Of a stretch of 64,000 nt of DNA, positions 40,791 to 49,677 are shown piece by piece. The stretch comes from Apium graveolens (lineage: Eukaryota > Streptophyta > Magnoliopsida > Apiales > Apiaceae). Made by a program: the position numbers and the translations under genes. The DNA lies in contig NC_133650.1 of the NCBI RefSeq assembly GCF_009905375.1, positions 145,584,476-145,648,475 on the forward strand. Direction: 5' to 3'. Positions within the stretch are counted from its first letter, which is position 1, and each line of letters starts with the position of its first letter. The notes beneath the pieces are model-generated. The model worked only from the letters and a program-made list of their open reading frames with translations, searched no databases and had not been told where the DNA came from.

Positions 40791-41625
40791 CTTGAACTAT
40801 GACTTTCATCTAAGATCTCATCTTTAAGCTCTTGAACATTTGGAACCCAAATTCTATAGGAATACCTCATTATTCCCTTATCATCTTTCTCGGTATTAAT
40901 CTCATATCTATTTGTTGGCTCTCTGCCTTCATTCATCACTTTTTCTGGCATAATATGTTCTTTTCCGATAATTCGGTCTGTATTGCAATCTCAAACAGCT
41001 TTTCGGTACCGGCTCCGGTTACCTTCACTTCTATTTCCATTTTCTCAAAATCTCTTATAACTCTCCCAAGGACATTATCATCTTGAGTCTCTCCTTTCTA
41101 CTAAGGGCATCAGCCACCACATCGGCTTTCCCTGAATGATAAAGAATCTCTCAATCATAATTCTTGATTAGCTCTAACCGCCTCCTCTGGCGTATGTTGA
41201 GCTCTCTCTACGGGAAAATGTACTAGAGCACTTATGGCTTAGGTAAATCTCGCACTTCTCTCCATACAAGTAGTGCCTCCAATATTTAGAGCAAAACTAT
41301 TGCCACGAGCCCAATCTCATGGGTGGGGATATCGAATTTCATATTACCTTAATTGTCTTGACGTGTACGCGATTACCTTACCGTGCTGCATAAGCACGCA
41401 CCCTAAGCCCTTGTGCGAAGCGTCACTACACTTCACAAAATCTCCTTTTCCATCTGGAAACGCCAGCATAGGGGCCGTTACCAACCTTTGCTTCAGTTCT
41501 TGAAAGCTGTTCTCGCATTTCTCTGTCCATTCGAACTTCTCAGTCTTACGAGTAAGCCACGTTAAAGGAGGCTACTATCTTTACAAACTTGAACGAACCT
41601 CCGGTAGTGATCGACCAATCCTACC
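40791..41625 (-). pseudogene. Misplaced RT end-RNase H-integrase finger fragment in G2
   Basis: Read on the minus strand it gives, in order, the RT end (YRRFV, then LTRKTEKFEWTEKC near 41530), the RNase H start (SDASHKGLGCVLMQHGKVIAY near 41430-41370) and an RNase H end (YHSGKADVVADAL near 41110). The pre-integrase finger (DKGIMRY...VPNVQELKDEILDESHSS) is at about 40800-40900. These are standard gypsy motifs in the right mutual order. They sit upstream of gag, where G1 has extra-ORF and leader sequence. They read far more cleanly than the RT/RNase H remnants at their normal place in G2. This is best explained as a segment acquired from a less decayed related element; both joins show only short similarity. 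Confidence 0.75.
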
Positions 41626-42030
41626 TCTGGTAGTCGACCTAACCATGGTCATTAATTCATCAGTGGTCCTTTATTCATTCTTGTCAGGATCCTCCATGGG
41701 ATCCTCCTCAACAACTATCCCTTCTAGGACAACATCCTCAACCGCTACATCCTCAATATCAACATCATCCGGTCCTGCATTAGGACACTCTATCGGATCC
41801 ACAATCCGATCTCCAATTAGTAATAAAATATCATCGCGCTGTTACTCCTCAACCTCAGGGTTCGGAGTCCCGCTACCAAGTACGATAACGAACTACGCTA
41901 CTATCACGATATTTATAGGGGTTCCCATAAGGGTTTTAACTGTCAGTACTACGTTAGGTAGTCCGACTATGAACTTGGCAAGAGTTCTCATTATCTTAGT
42001 GAACTTATTATCTTAACGTCACATCATCTC
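41626..42030 (-). pseudogene. Truncated extra ORF between PBS and gag, G2
   Basis: Its minus-strand reading is homologous to the acidic N-terminal part of the G1 extra ORF (8422-8680), including the Asp-Val-Val-Leu-Glu-Gly segment. It breaks off near 41630, where the RT fragment begins, so the Pro-rich and C-terminal parts are gone. The start codon is not determinable. Function unknown. Confidence 0.6.
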
Positions 42031-42048
42031 TGAGGTTTATAATGCTTG

Positions 42049-42060
42049 GCTCTGATACCA
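42049..42060 (-). other. Primer binding site of G2
   Basis: GCTCTGATACCA on the plus strand is TGGTATCAGAGC on the element strand, four bases from the right LTR. Confidence 0.92.
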
Positions 42061-42064
42061 CTTC

Positions 42065-45000
42065 TGTAACACCCCCAAATCCGGGGTCGGGGATCCGGGT
42101 TGTCACGAGTTCCATTTCCCTTAATAACACCCAATCTTAATAATTAATCAACTACTCTGTACTGTGACCCCACAATAAACACACACACCACACGTTATAG
42201 TCTCAGAGATGAACATCCAAAAATAATCACAAGTCATTTTATTCCACAATTATATGTCAATACACCTTAAAAAGGTTTCTGAATAGATTTACATTTCTTT
42301 GCCATTATTACAATTGATAAAGATACATAAGTCTGGTACATCAAAAGTTGAAAGCCTAGCCTATTGGTAGTTCCTACCTCAGGTATAGCGACATCAACGC
42401 CTATAGGAAACTGCGGAATGTTTCCTAATCGCTTGCGAATTGGGAGCTTGGTCCTGTTCATCTTGTCTATCTGATGTTGTGTGATGAAAGAAGAAAGCAA
42501 GGGTGAGCAGCAAGCCCACCAAAATAATATGTATAATGATTAACAATATATGAGCCTTCTCATAGTACTCATGAAAGTCTTGGTCAAAAGAAATGAACCA
42601 AGTTTGATATTTTAATGCGATGAAGTCGCAAAATATTTAGTATATATACATATATACTTTTCAAAATCTTGGAAGTCCTCTTCCATGCATAATATACACA
42701 AAGTTCCAGTTTATAACTGTATAAAAATATCGTTGCAAGGTGATCTAATATATCTAACCTTGTCTCAACGTTTTTCTGAAAATCTTTGTCATACATAAGA
42801 TAATCATTTACTAGATATAAGTTTAAAAGATGAAGTTACAAGATACTTCAATATACTTATATCTTTTTCCAAATACTATTTGAACTACCACCGTTCAAGT
42901 TATAATTAATTTCAAAAGTTCATCACACTGATGAGACTACAAGATAAGACTTGAATAGATTCAATCTTTGAAATATTTTGAAGGAAATGAAGTTATAATA
43001 TACTTCATTAAGTCCCGATATATATATATACACCTATATATATACATACGTTTCCTGAAAACCTCTATCATGTAAAGTATGAACAGAATTGCAATATCCA
43101 ATAAATTTGGAAAGGAAAGAATTTTGGCATAAACCTGATATCTTGCTGATCAGGCAAATATACCAATAAGTAACCTTTTCTACTAGTAGATGGACGAATT
43201 CCCCACTGGTCATCACCCTGGTCGCAATAGGACCTTATGCTGGACTGCCACTCAGCCACTTATGCATTTGATGGACTCCCACTGAGCCACTTACACTATC
43301 ATGGACGCCCACTGAGCCCATGTTGCTTATGCCGACTCGATAGATGGACTTACTTCCCGAACGTTGGGTAAGTAATCAATTCATTTACCAAAACAGCAAC
43401 CTCGTTGCGAATATAAAATACACCACTGAGCCGGATTCCCCAGGTTTTGAGCGAATATCTAAATCCCCTTTGAAAGGAAGATCTTAAATATAAAAATGAG
43501 TTTTGGGATCCGCTCTAACTTTTAAAAATCATTTTGAAGACTCGAAAACATTTTTAGGAATGTTTGGAGTAATACTGATTTATTAAAATAAATTAGTCCC
43601 GATATGAAAGAAATATCTGAATATTATTATTTAAATAATATTCCCATAAGAATAATTGAGGTAGAAGTTGGAAAACTTATACTTGAATGAATAGCAAATA
43701 ATCAAAGATATACTTATACGAAAGTAATATCTTTATTTGAATAATCAAAAATAAGTTTGATTATCGATACCTTATTCTTTAATACAATAAAGAATATTAT
43801 TAAGTAATAAGCGGAGTCATAATACCTCGAATGAATACTATAAATAATATTCATAAAATAAAGGAGTCATACATCCTCAAATGAATATTCAAGTAATATT
43901 CAATAATAATATAAACTGAGTCATAAGTTCTCGAATGAATATTCAAATAATATTCAAATAATAAAATAAACTGAATCATAAGCCCATAAGCCCTCGAATG
44001 AATATTCAAATAATATTCAAATAATAAACTAAACTGAGTCATAAGCCCTCGAATGAATACTCAAATTAATATTCAATTAAGTAAAATAAAGGTATCGAAT
44101 AAACCTTATTCGATCAATAGTTTTAAAAACTATATCCATATATATATATATAAATATATATATATATAATATACTCGGGAACATCGACTCCCGGTTTAGA
44201 AATATGTTCACCTTTTATCCCCTATACTAAGGGTATACGCAACTACTTGCTTATTTCTAGCATAGGTATTATGCAACTATAAGCATTGAAATCAACAGAT
44301 AGATAACCAGATTACGAAACAGACATGCATATATACCATATCAACATGCTCCAATATATCGCAACATTTGCTAATTAACCAACATGCATCTACTGCAAGA
44401 TAATGCATATACATATATACATCACAACAACAGTATACGGGTAGAAAACTTGCCTGAGCGACTGGGGGTTACGAATGGCTCGGGACGAGTCTAGTAACCT
44501 ATAAACAACAAGTAAGTTGGAATTAAACCAAAGTCACTTGTAAATCTATACTCTAACCAACTCAGACTCTAACGATTGTTTTGCGCTTACTGATTCTCTT
44601 AAGTCACTCGAGTACCCTCGGCTCCACCATTTTTAATAAATTAACCATTACGAGTTTTAAAGCGATTCCTTCGCGAGTGTCTTACCAACTGCCTAACACA
44701 CTTACCATAAATGTTTCATACATTAATTAACCCTTTTTGGTCTTTAACCTATGTTTGAAAGTAAGGCGAGGGGAAAAGTTTCGTTCGCGAAATGCCGTTA
44801 CTTGAAACAGTCGTTTCTCCTAAACCGTGCATCGGAATCGAACAAACTACATATCAAAACGAAGCTCGTAACATGAGCTATCTAAACATGGCAATGGTCA
44901 TAATCTAGCAGGGGGTTCTCGGGTCCTAATGTTATGCACAAAAACAGTCTAAAGAAAACCGTACGTTACGACAGCTATGTTTACGTGATTTCCCAAATTT

Positions 45001-46297
45001 AAACCATTCAAAACCAACCACAATTCAACCTCAAATCAATCATACAACCAACATCCATCCAAACCGCATCATAACAGCCCCAACAAATCCACATTAACAA
45101 TTTATACTTATTCCCCACATGAACTAAAAGCTTTACTTAGGTTCATTAACTAATAACCATGATTTCCAACTCCAAAAATATCACAAAATCAACCCATCTC
45201 TAAACACACAATAATCATGCCTCTCACCAACTAAACTACTCATAACAAGCTTTAAACATGATTACAAACCCATTACACTAACCCATCATCTCAACATTAG
45301 GAAATCTAAACAACGAACTTAAAACTAAGATCATGAAGAGTTATACCTTCCTTGAAGCTTTTAATCCATGAAAGATCCTTGGAATGCCCATGGAAGCCTT
45401 AATCTAACCTCCTACAAGCTTGTTCTTTCAAAGAAATCAAGAACACAAAAATTAATTTCAAGAAAGTACTATTCACCATCTTTTTCCTTGATTTATAGAA
45501 AAAGATTGGCTTGGAATTAGAAGCTTAAACTTATAGGAAGTATGTAACTTAACTAGGAGAAGCTAGGATAATTACCTTGCTAAATAGTAAGTGGTGGAGC
45601 TTGGATCTTCAATTTCCTAAGAAAGAAGCCGAGAGCTTCAATGGAAAAAAAGAGGGTTTTGTGTTTTGTTTGGTGAAATGAAATGTTTTGGCTTGGTTGG
45701 TTGCTTTTTGATTTGTTTTAGGTTAATTACCTAATTAACCTTGATTTTGTGTGGTTATAATTCAACCACACTTCCTTCCCTCCTATGTCATGCTTGTGTC
45801 ATGCTATGATGTCATCTTTCCCTCCTTGTCCTCTTCTCATTGGTTGGGTGACATCATCCTCTCTAATCCCTTTGATTAACTTCCTAATTGTTTGCCTAAT
45901 GACCGCTGATCTGTTATACGGTTCGCTTAACTTTCGTTTTCGTTTATCGTTTGAGGGATCATACCCGGGATCTTATCACTTAGGTTCCCTTAACCTTTCT
46001 CAATATATTATATTCCTTTTATGATCCTCTCTTATAATCCTTTAATTTAAATCCTTCTTATCTTGTTACCTTATACTCAATTCTTTTCGTATCTAGTGGA
46101 TTTTCGGGAAAAATCAAAATGTTCGGAATTGGATTCTAACGATCTTTACATACACTTATATACCTTATAGAGTACTAATAAAATCTCAGAATATCCATAA
46201 CAGAACCCCTACATAGTGTGGCATGAAAAGTTTTCTCATTCAGCAAAAACACTATTCATAAGGGTTTCAAAATTTTCCAAAAATTGGGGTTATTACA
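42065..46297 (-). repeat. G2 LTR, right copy (5' LTR of the element)
   Basis: It is 4233 bp long and runs from TGTAACACCCCC at 42065 to GGTTATTACA at 46297. It is collinear with 32292-36516 with only scattered single-base differences by eye, so the insertion is comparatively recent. It carries the same internal AT-rich tandem (about 43830-44065), GC-rich tandem and short minus-strand ORFs (43034-43216 and about 42310-42500). Confidence 0.93.
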
Positions 46298-46302
46298 TCA
46301 TC
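46298..46302. repeat. Target-site duplication of G2, right copy (TCATC)
   Basis: It matches 32287-32291 and adjoins the end of G2. Confidence 0.92.
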
Positions 46303-47284
46303 CCAACAAGTTCCCTCTCAACCATCTGAAGCTACTGAATCAAGGAAACAAGTTGAAGAACAGAAGAAATCTCCAAGGAAGAAAGAATTGGCTAAAAGAA
46401 CAAAAAGGAAACTGGATATTGTTGACAAGGAATTGGGAGATCAATTTCCTAAGGAACCCACTCCAGCTATAACTCAAGCATCAAAGCCCTCTGTGGTATT
46501 TGAAGATATAAGGGTAGTGGATCCCTACAGGAATATTCATGATGAACCTATTGTGCCCAAGGATGAGCCAATAGAATGGGATAATATAATAATTCCTGAC
46601 TTCAGTCTGCTAATCCTTAGCAAGCCAAAAAGGACAAAGTCAAGGGTAGTCAAGAAAGTGACACTGTCACCCCTCAAATCCAAATCTGTAGTCAAAGCTC
46701 AGCCTAAAGTCAATAAGGGAGACTACTTGTACTTGTGTGATATCAAAGAATTTTCTGATCTAAACCTCTATCTGGATGAACTAGATGAAGTGAGGGGAAT
46801 TGATGCATACAGAAACCTACCTGAAAGGTTAGTGTTCAAGTACAAAGGAGGAAGGGAGGTTAAGTGGCCACTTCACAGGATTCTTCAAGAAAGCCAAGCT
46901 CTGTTGATTAAAGTTTACTCATCCTTCAAGAAGAACTTTGGGTTCAATGTCACTGCAAGAAGACTAGTATTGAAGAAGATTGAAGAACTAAGGAGTGTTA
47001 GAGCTAAAAATGCACTCCCAAAGACTCTTATCATCCCATATACAGGGAGAAGAGTGCATCCAAGGCCCTACTGGCTGATGGAGTTCATGGATGACAAAGG
47101 TGTGAGAAGATTCTTCAGATTAGAAGACCAACTGAGCATCTCCAACAATGAGACTCTCTTGGAAATGCAAGAAAAGCTAGATCTCTCAGAATCTGATGAA
47201 CTTGAATTCCACAGGCAACTCCAGAATCAGATTGATGAAAACAACAGGAAGCTTGGAAGAAGATCCAGACCTTCAAGAAACTAG
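46303..47284 (+). pseudogene. Extra 3' ORF of copia A1, last part
   Basis: The frame is open from the G2 junction to TAG at 47282-47284, in the frame expected from the other side of G2. A Gln/Ser/Lys-rich basic stretch comes first (to about 46420). A compact, mixed charged/hydrophobic domain follows at about 46720-47140; it includes WPLHRILQ, a run of basic helices and PYTGRRVHPRPYWLMEF. A Glu/Gln-rich helical tail (about 47150-47260) ends in basic residues. I do not recognise a named family. There is no membrane segment. This last part is intact, unlike the first part at 28724-32286. Confidence 0.7.
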
Positions 47285-47460
47285 AAAAATCTGCTCAGGC
47301 TAGAGAAGCATCTTGAAATGACTATGAGCCAAACTTTATACATTTTGATTATTTGAAGCACTTTCAGTATTATCTACTTTTCTTTAAAGCTGTATGTTTA
47401 GGGTGTTTTGTTATCATTAAGTATCTCTTAATTTATGGCTATAATTCTAGTAGACATAAA

Positions 47461-47471
47461 TTGGGGGAGAT
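47461..47471 (+). other. Polypurine tract of copia A1
   Basis: TTGGGGGAGAT directly precedes the LTR. The 180 bases between the end of the extra ORF and this tract are AT-rich, without features. Confidence 0.8.
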
Positions 47472-47548
47472 TGTTGTGCATATGTTGTGTACTTGATGAT
47501 TTCATAAACAAAACACCTAAGTAGATTTTACTTAGAGAAATAATGTAG

Positions 47549-47867
47549 CACTCGACGGATAAGAATTATAGTCCCGACGGATAACTCATTATAGTCCCGA
47601 CGGATGATGACTTATTATCCATCGAGTGAGTAGCTTATGTAATAATAAGTCTGTAGCACATTTCTGCATACACCTTTATATAGATTCTGTAGTAGCATAT
47701 ATGTCATGTTGACTTTAACTAGATATGCAGAATAGGTTGATTAATTGTACATAAATGATGTCTTGTAATTCTGCATAAGTGAAATGAAGTCAAGTGCCAA
47801 AATAGCTACCGACGGATGATTAACAAAGCCGTCGACGGATGATCAATGAAGCCATCGACGGATGATC
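47549..47867. repeat. CGACGGAT motif array in the A LTR
   Basis: Copies lie at about 47551, 47575, 47597, 47809, 47832 and 47855 in one orientation, with an inverted copy at 47615. CACTCGACGGATAA (47549-47562) and TTATCCATCGAGTG (47615-47628) form a 14-bp inverted repeat with one mismatch. Confidence 0.9.
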
Positions 47868-48049
47868 ATGAAACCAACGGACAAAAAATTCAAACATCAG
47901 TTGACAGTGACAACTGGTCACATGCGTCGGGATGTATGCAAATGGAATGAGGAAGCCTATTAACTGGGTAATAGAGAACAAAGTAGAAAAGCATAAAAAA
48001 CTGATAGTTTTTATAATGATTCTATCTTTTGACTTTGTAATCTTGGTAA

Positions 48050-48057
48050 TATATAAA
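48050..48057 (+). promoter_or_regulatory. LTR promoter TATA box, family A
   Basis: TATATAAA lies within the LTR about 370 bases before its end. Family B has the same octamer in its own LTR (54234). It is the probable start region of the genomic transcript. Confidence 0.65.
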
Positions 48058-48432
48058 CCAAGAAGTAGCACATAGAAACAGATATCTGAGATACAAAAAG
48101 TGAGAAACATTTGTAAGCAGAATTATTAGCATTTCTCTGTATTCTCAGTAGTTCAAATTTGTAAGCAGCTGTAAGCATTATTGCACACAGAGTTCTCTCG
48201 ATATAATATATATCTCTGGTGGAATTGTTTAAATCCACCGGAAAGTTTTTAAAAACTCTTGTTTCTTTAATTACTTATGTTTTGATTCACTTAAGTTTTT
48301 ATTCCGCATTGTGCTAATCAAAACACTTATATTTGTATTCGAGTTTGAACATTTTTATTTTAAGAAAAAGGTTCAAGAATTCCATTCAACCCCCTTCTGT
48401 AATTCTTGCTATATTGTTAAGGGACTAACAAT

Positions 48433-48444
48433 TGGTATCAGAGC
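48433..48444 (+). other. Primer binding site of copia A2
   Basis: TGGTATCAGAGC lies two bases after the LTR. It is complementary to initiator tRNA-Met. Confidence 0.92.
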
Positions 48445-48491
48445 AAGCTCTTAATCTACAAAGAGTTTAAAGATCAAAATAATTCAGCAAG

Positions 48492-49677
48492 ATGAACAAG
48501 AAGGATGTTGGAGTTAAGATTCCTTTTCTAGATAAAGATAATTACCATCATTGGAAGGTAAAGATGCATCTTCATATGCTTTCTCAAGATGAGGCCTATG
48601 TGGACTGCATAGAAAGAGGCCCTCATGTTCCAATGAGAGCTGCAACAGGAAACGAGCCATCAGTTCCCGAGCCAAGGCATGAATGGTCTGATCCTGACAT
48701 AGAGCAAGTCACGAAGGATAAAAAGGCCATGAATATTCTGTTTAATGGAGTTGATACAGACATGTTTGACAATATTATCAACTGCAAAACTGCCAAGGAA
48801 GTCTGGGATACTATACAGATAATCTGTGATGGCACTGAGCAAGTTAGAGAAAATAAGATGCAGCTCTTGATTCAGCAATATGAGCATTTTCATAATGAGG
48901 AGAGTGCGTCTCTCACTGACATTTTTAGTAGGTTTCAAAAACTACTAAATGCTCTTAAGTTGCATGGAAGAGTCTATCAGTCTAAAGACTCTAATCTGAA
49001 ATTCCTTAGATCTCTTCCAAAGGAATGGAAACCAATGACAGTCTCATTAAGAAACTCACAAGATTATAAGGAGTTTACTTTGGAGAGACTGTATAGCATC
49101 CTGAAAACCTATGAGCTTGAAATAGAGCAGGATGAAAGGATGGAGAGAGGAAAGAAGAAAGGAGGATCCATTGCACTAGTTGCTGATTTGGAAAAGGAGA
49201 AGGAAGTGAAGATGGAAGCTGTTGAATCAACTTCTAAGGTCTGTGAGAACAAGGACAAGGGGCTTGCAGTAGAAAGTGAAGATTCATTGAGCCAAGATGA
49301 CATGGAGGAAATTGATGAGCACCTAGCGTTTCTTTCCAGGATATTTGCCAAGCTCAAGTTCAAGAAGAACTTTGGAGCAGTCAAGCCAAATTAAAACATG
49401 GTGGATAAGTCAAAATTTAAATGTTTCAAATGTGGCTTGGCAGGGCATTTTTCCAATGAATGTAGAAAGTCAAATTCCAGTAAGAAAAAGTTTGAGTCTG
49501 TGGATTATAAGCAAAAATACTTTGATCTACTCAAATAAAAGGAAAGGGCTTTTATTACACAAGAAAATGACTGGGCAGCAGATGGTTTGGATGAAGATGA
49601 AGATGTCAGCTATGTCAATCTAGCCCTAATGGCCAAGTCTGATGAGATAGAGACAAGTTCCTCAAGCAATCAGGTAA
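48492..49677 (+). pseudogene. gag: gag of copia A2, 5' part, truncated
   Basis: The ATG at 48492 is 48 bases after the PBS, as expected. The UBN2-type copia gag core is readable (YHHWKVKMHLHM, CKTAKEVWDTI, FRSLPKEWKPM). A charged linker and a zinc knuckle CFKCGLAGHFSNEC follow, the knuckle near 49420. Nonsense codons are TAA at 49392-49394, just before the knuckle, and TAA at 49536-49538. Similarity to A1 ends at 49677, where unrelated sequence starts without an LTR or a clear duplication. The remainder of A2 may lie beyond the window or be deleted. Confidence 0.88.

Larger units (their letters stand above)
32292..46297 (-). mobile_element. Ty3/gypsy chromovirus-like element G2, minus strand
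   Basis: This is a 14.0-kb element with two LTRs of about 4.2 kb, TG...CA ends and a 5-bp target duplication. The PBS lies next to the right LTR and the purine tract next to the left, so it reads right to left. It belongs to the same family as G1, sharing LTR ends, short LTR ORFs, the integrase remnant and the terminal integrase segment, but is clearly diverged. The internal region is 5.5 kb and degenerate. It contains a misplaced RT-RNase H-integrase segment before gag (40791-41625). It interrupts the extra ORF of A1. Confidence 0.93.
1..47471 (+). mobile_element. Ty1/copia element A1 (Sirevirus/Maximus-like), split by two gypsy insertions
   Basis: The segments 1-4218, 27828-32291 and 46303-47471 form one copia element once the two gypsy insertions and one copy of each target duplication are disregarded. 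The order is gag, protease/integrase, RT, RNase H, extra 3' ORF, polypurine tract, LTR. Integrase precedes RT, which defines copia rather than gypsy. The large coiled-coil gag, initiator-Met-type PBS (seen in copy A2) and extra ORF after pol fit the Sirevirus/Maximus lineage. The 5' LTR and 5' gag lie before the window. The frames carry several stops and shifts, so this copy is not expected to be autonomous. Confidence 0.9.
47472..48430 (+). repeat. LTR of copia family A (shared between A1 and A2)
   Basis: It is 959 bp, from TGTTGTGCAT to GGGACTAACA, with a purine tract on its left and a PBS on its right. It therefore ends A1 and begins A2. It contains at least eight copies of the CGACGGAT motif in its first 400 bases and a TATA box at 48050. 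The last 150 bases are pyrimidine-rich. Confidence 0.88.

Noticed and set aside
28724..47284. Envelope-like protein call for the extra ORF
   Set aside because: No signal peptide, membrane segment or cysteine/glycosylation pattern of an envelope protein is visible; only position after pol suggests it.
47549..47867. CRISPR-like or satellite array from the CGACGGAT repeats
   Set aside because: The unit is too short, spacing is irregular, both orientations occur, and the context is a plant LTR.
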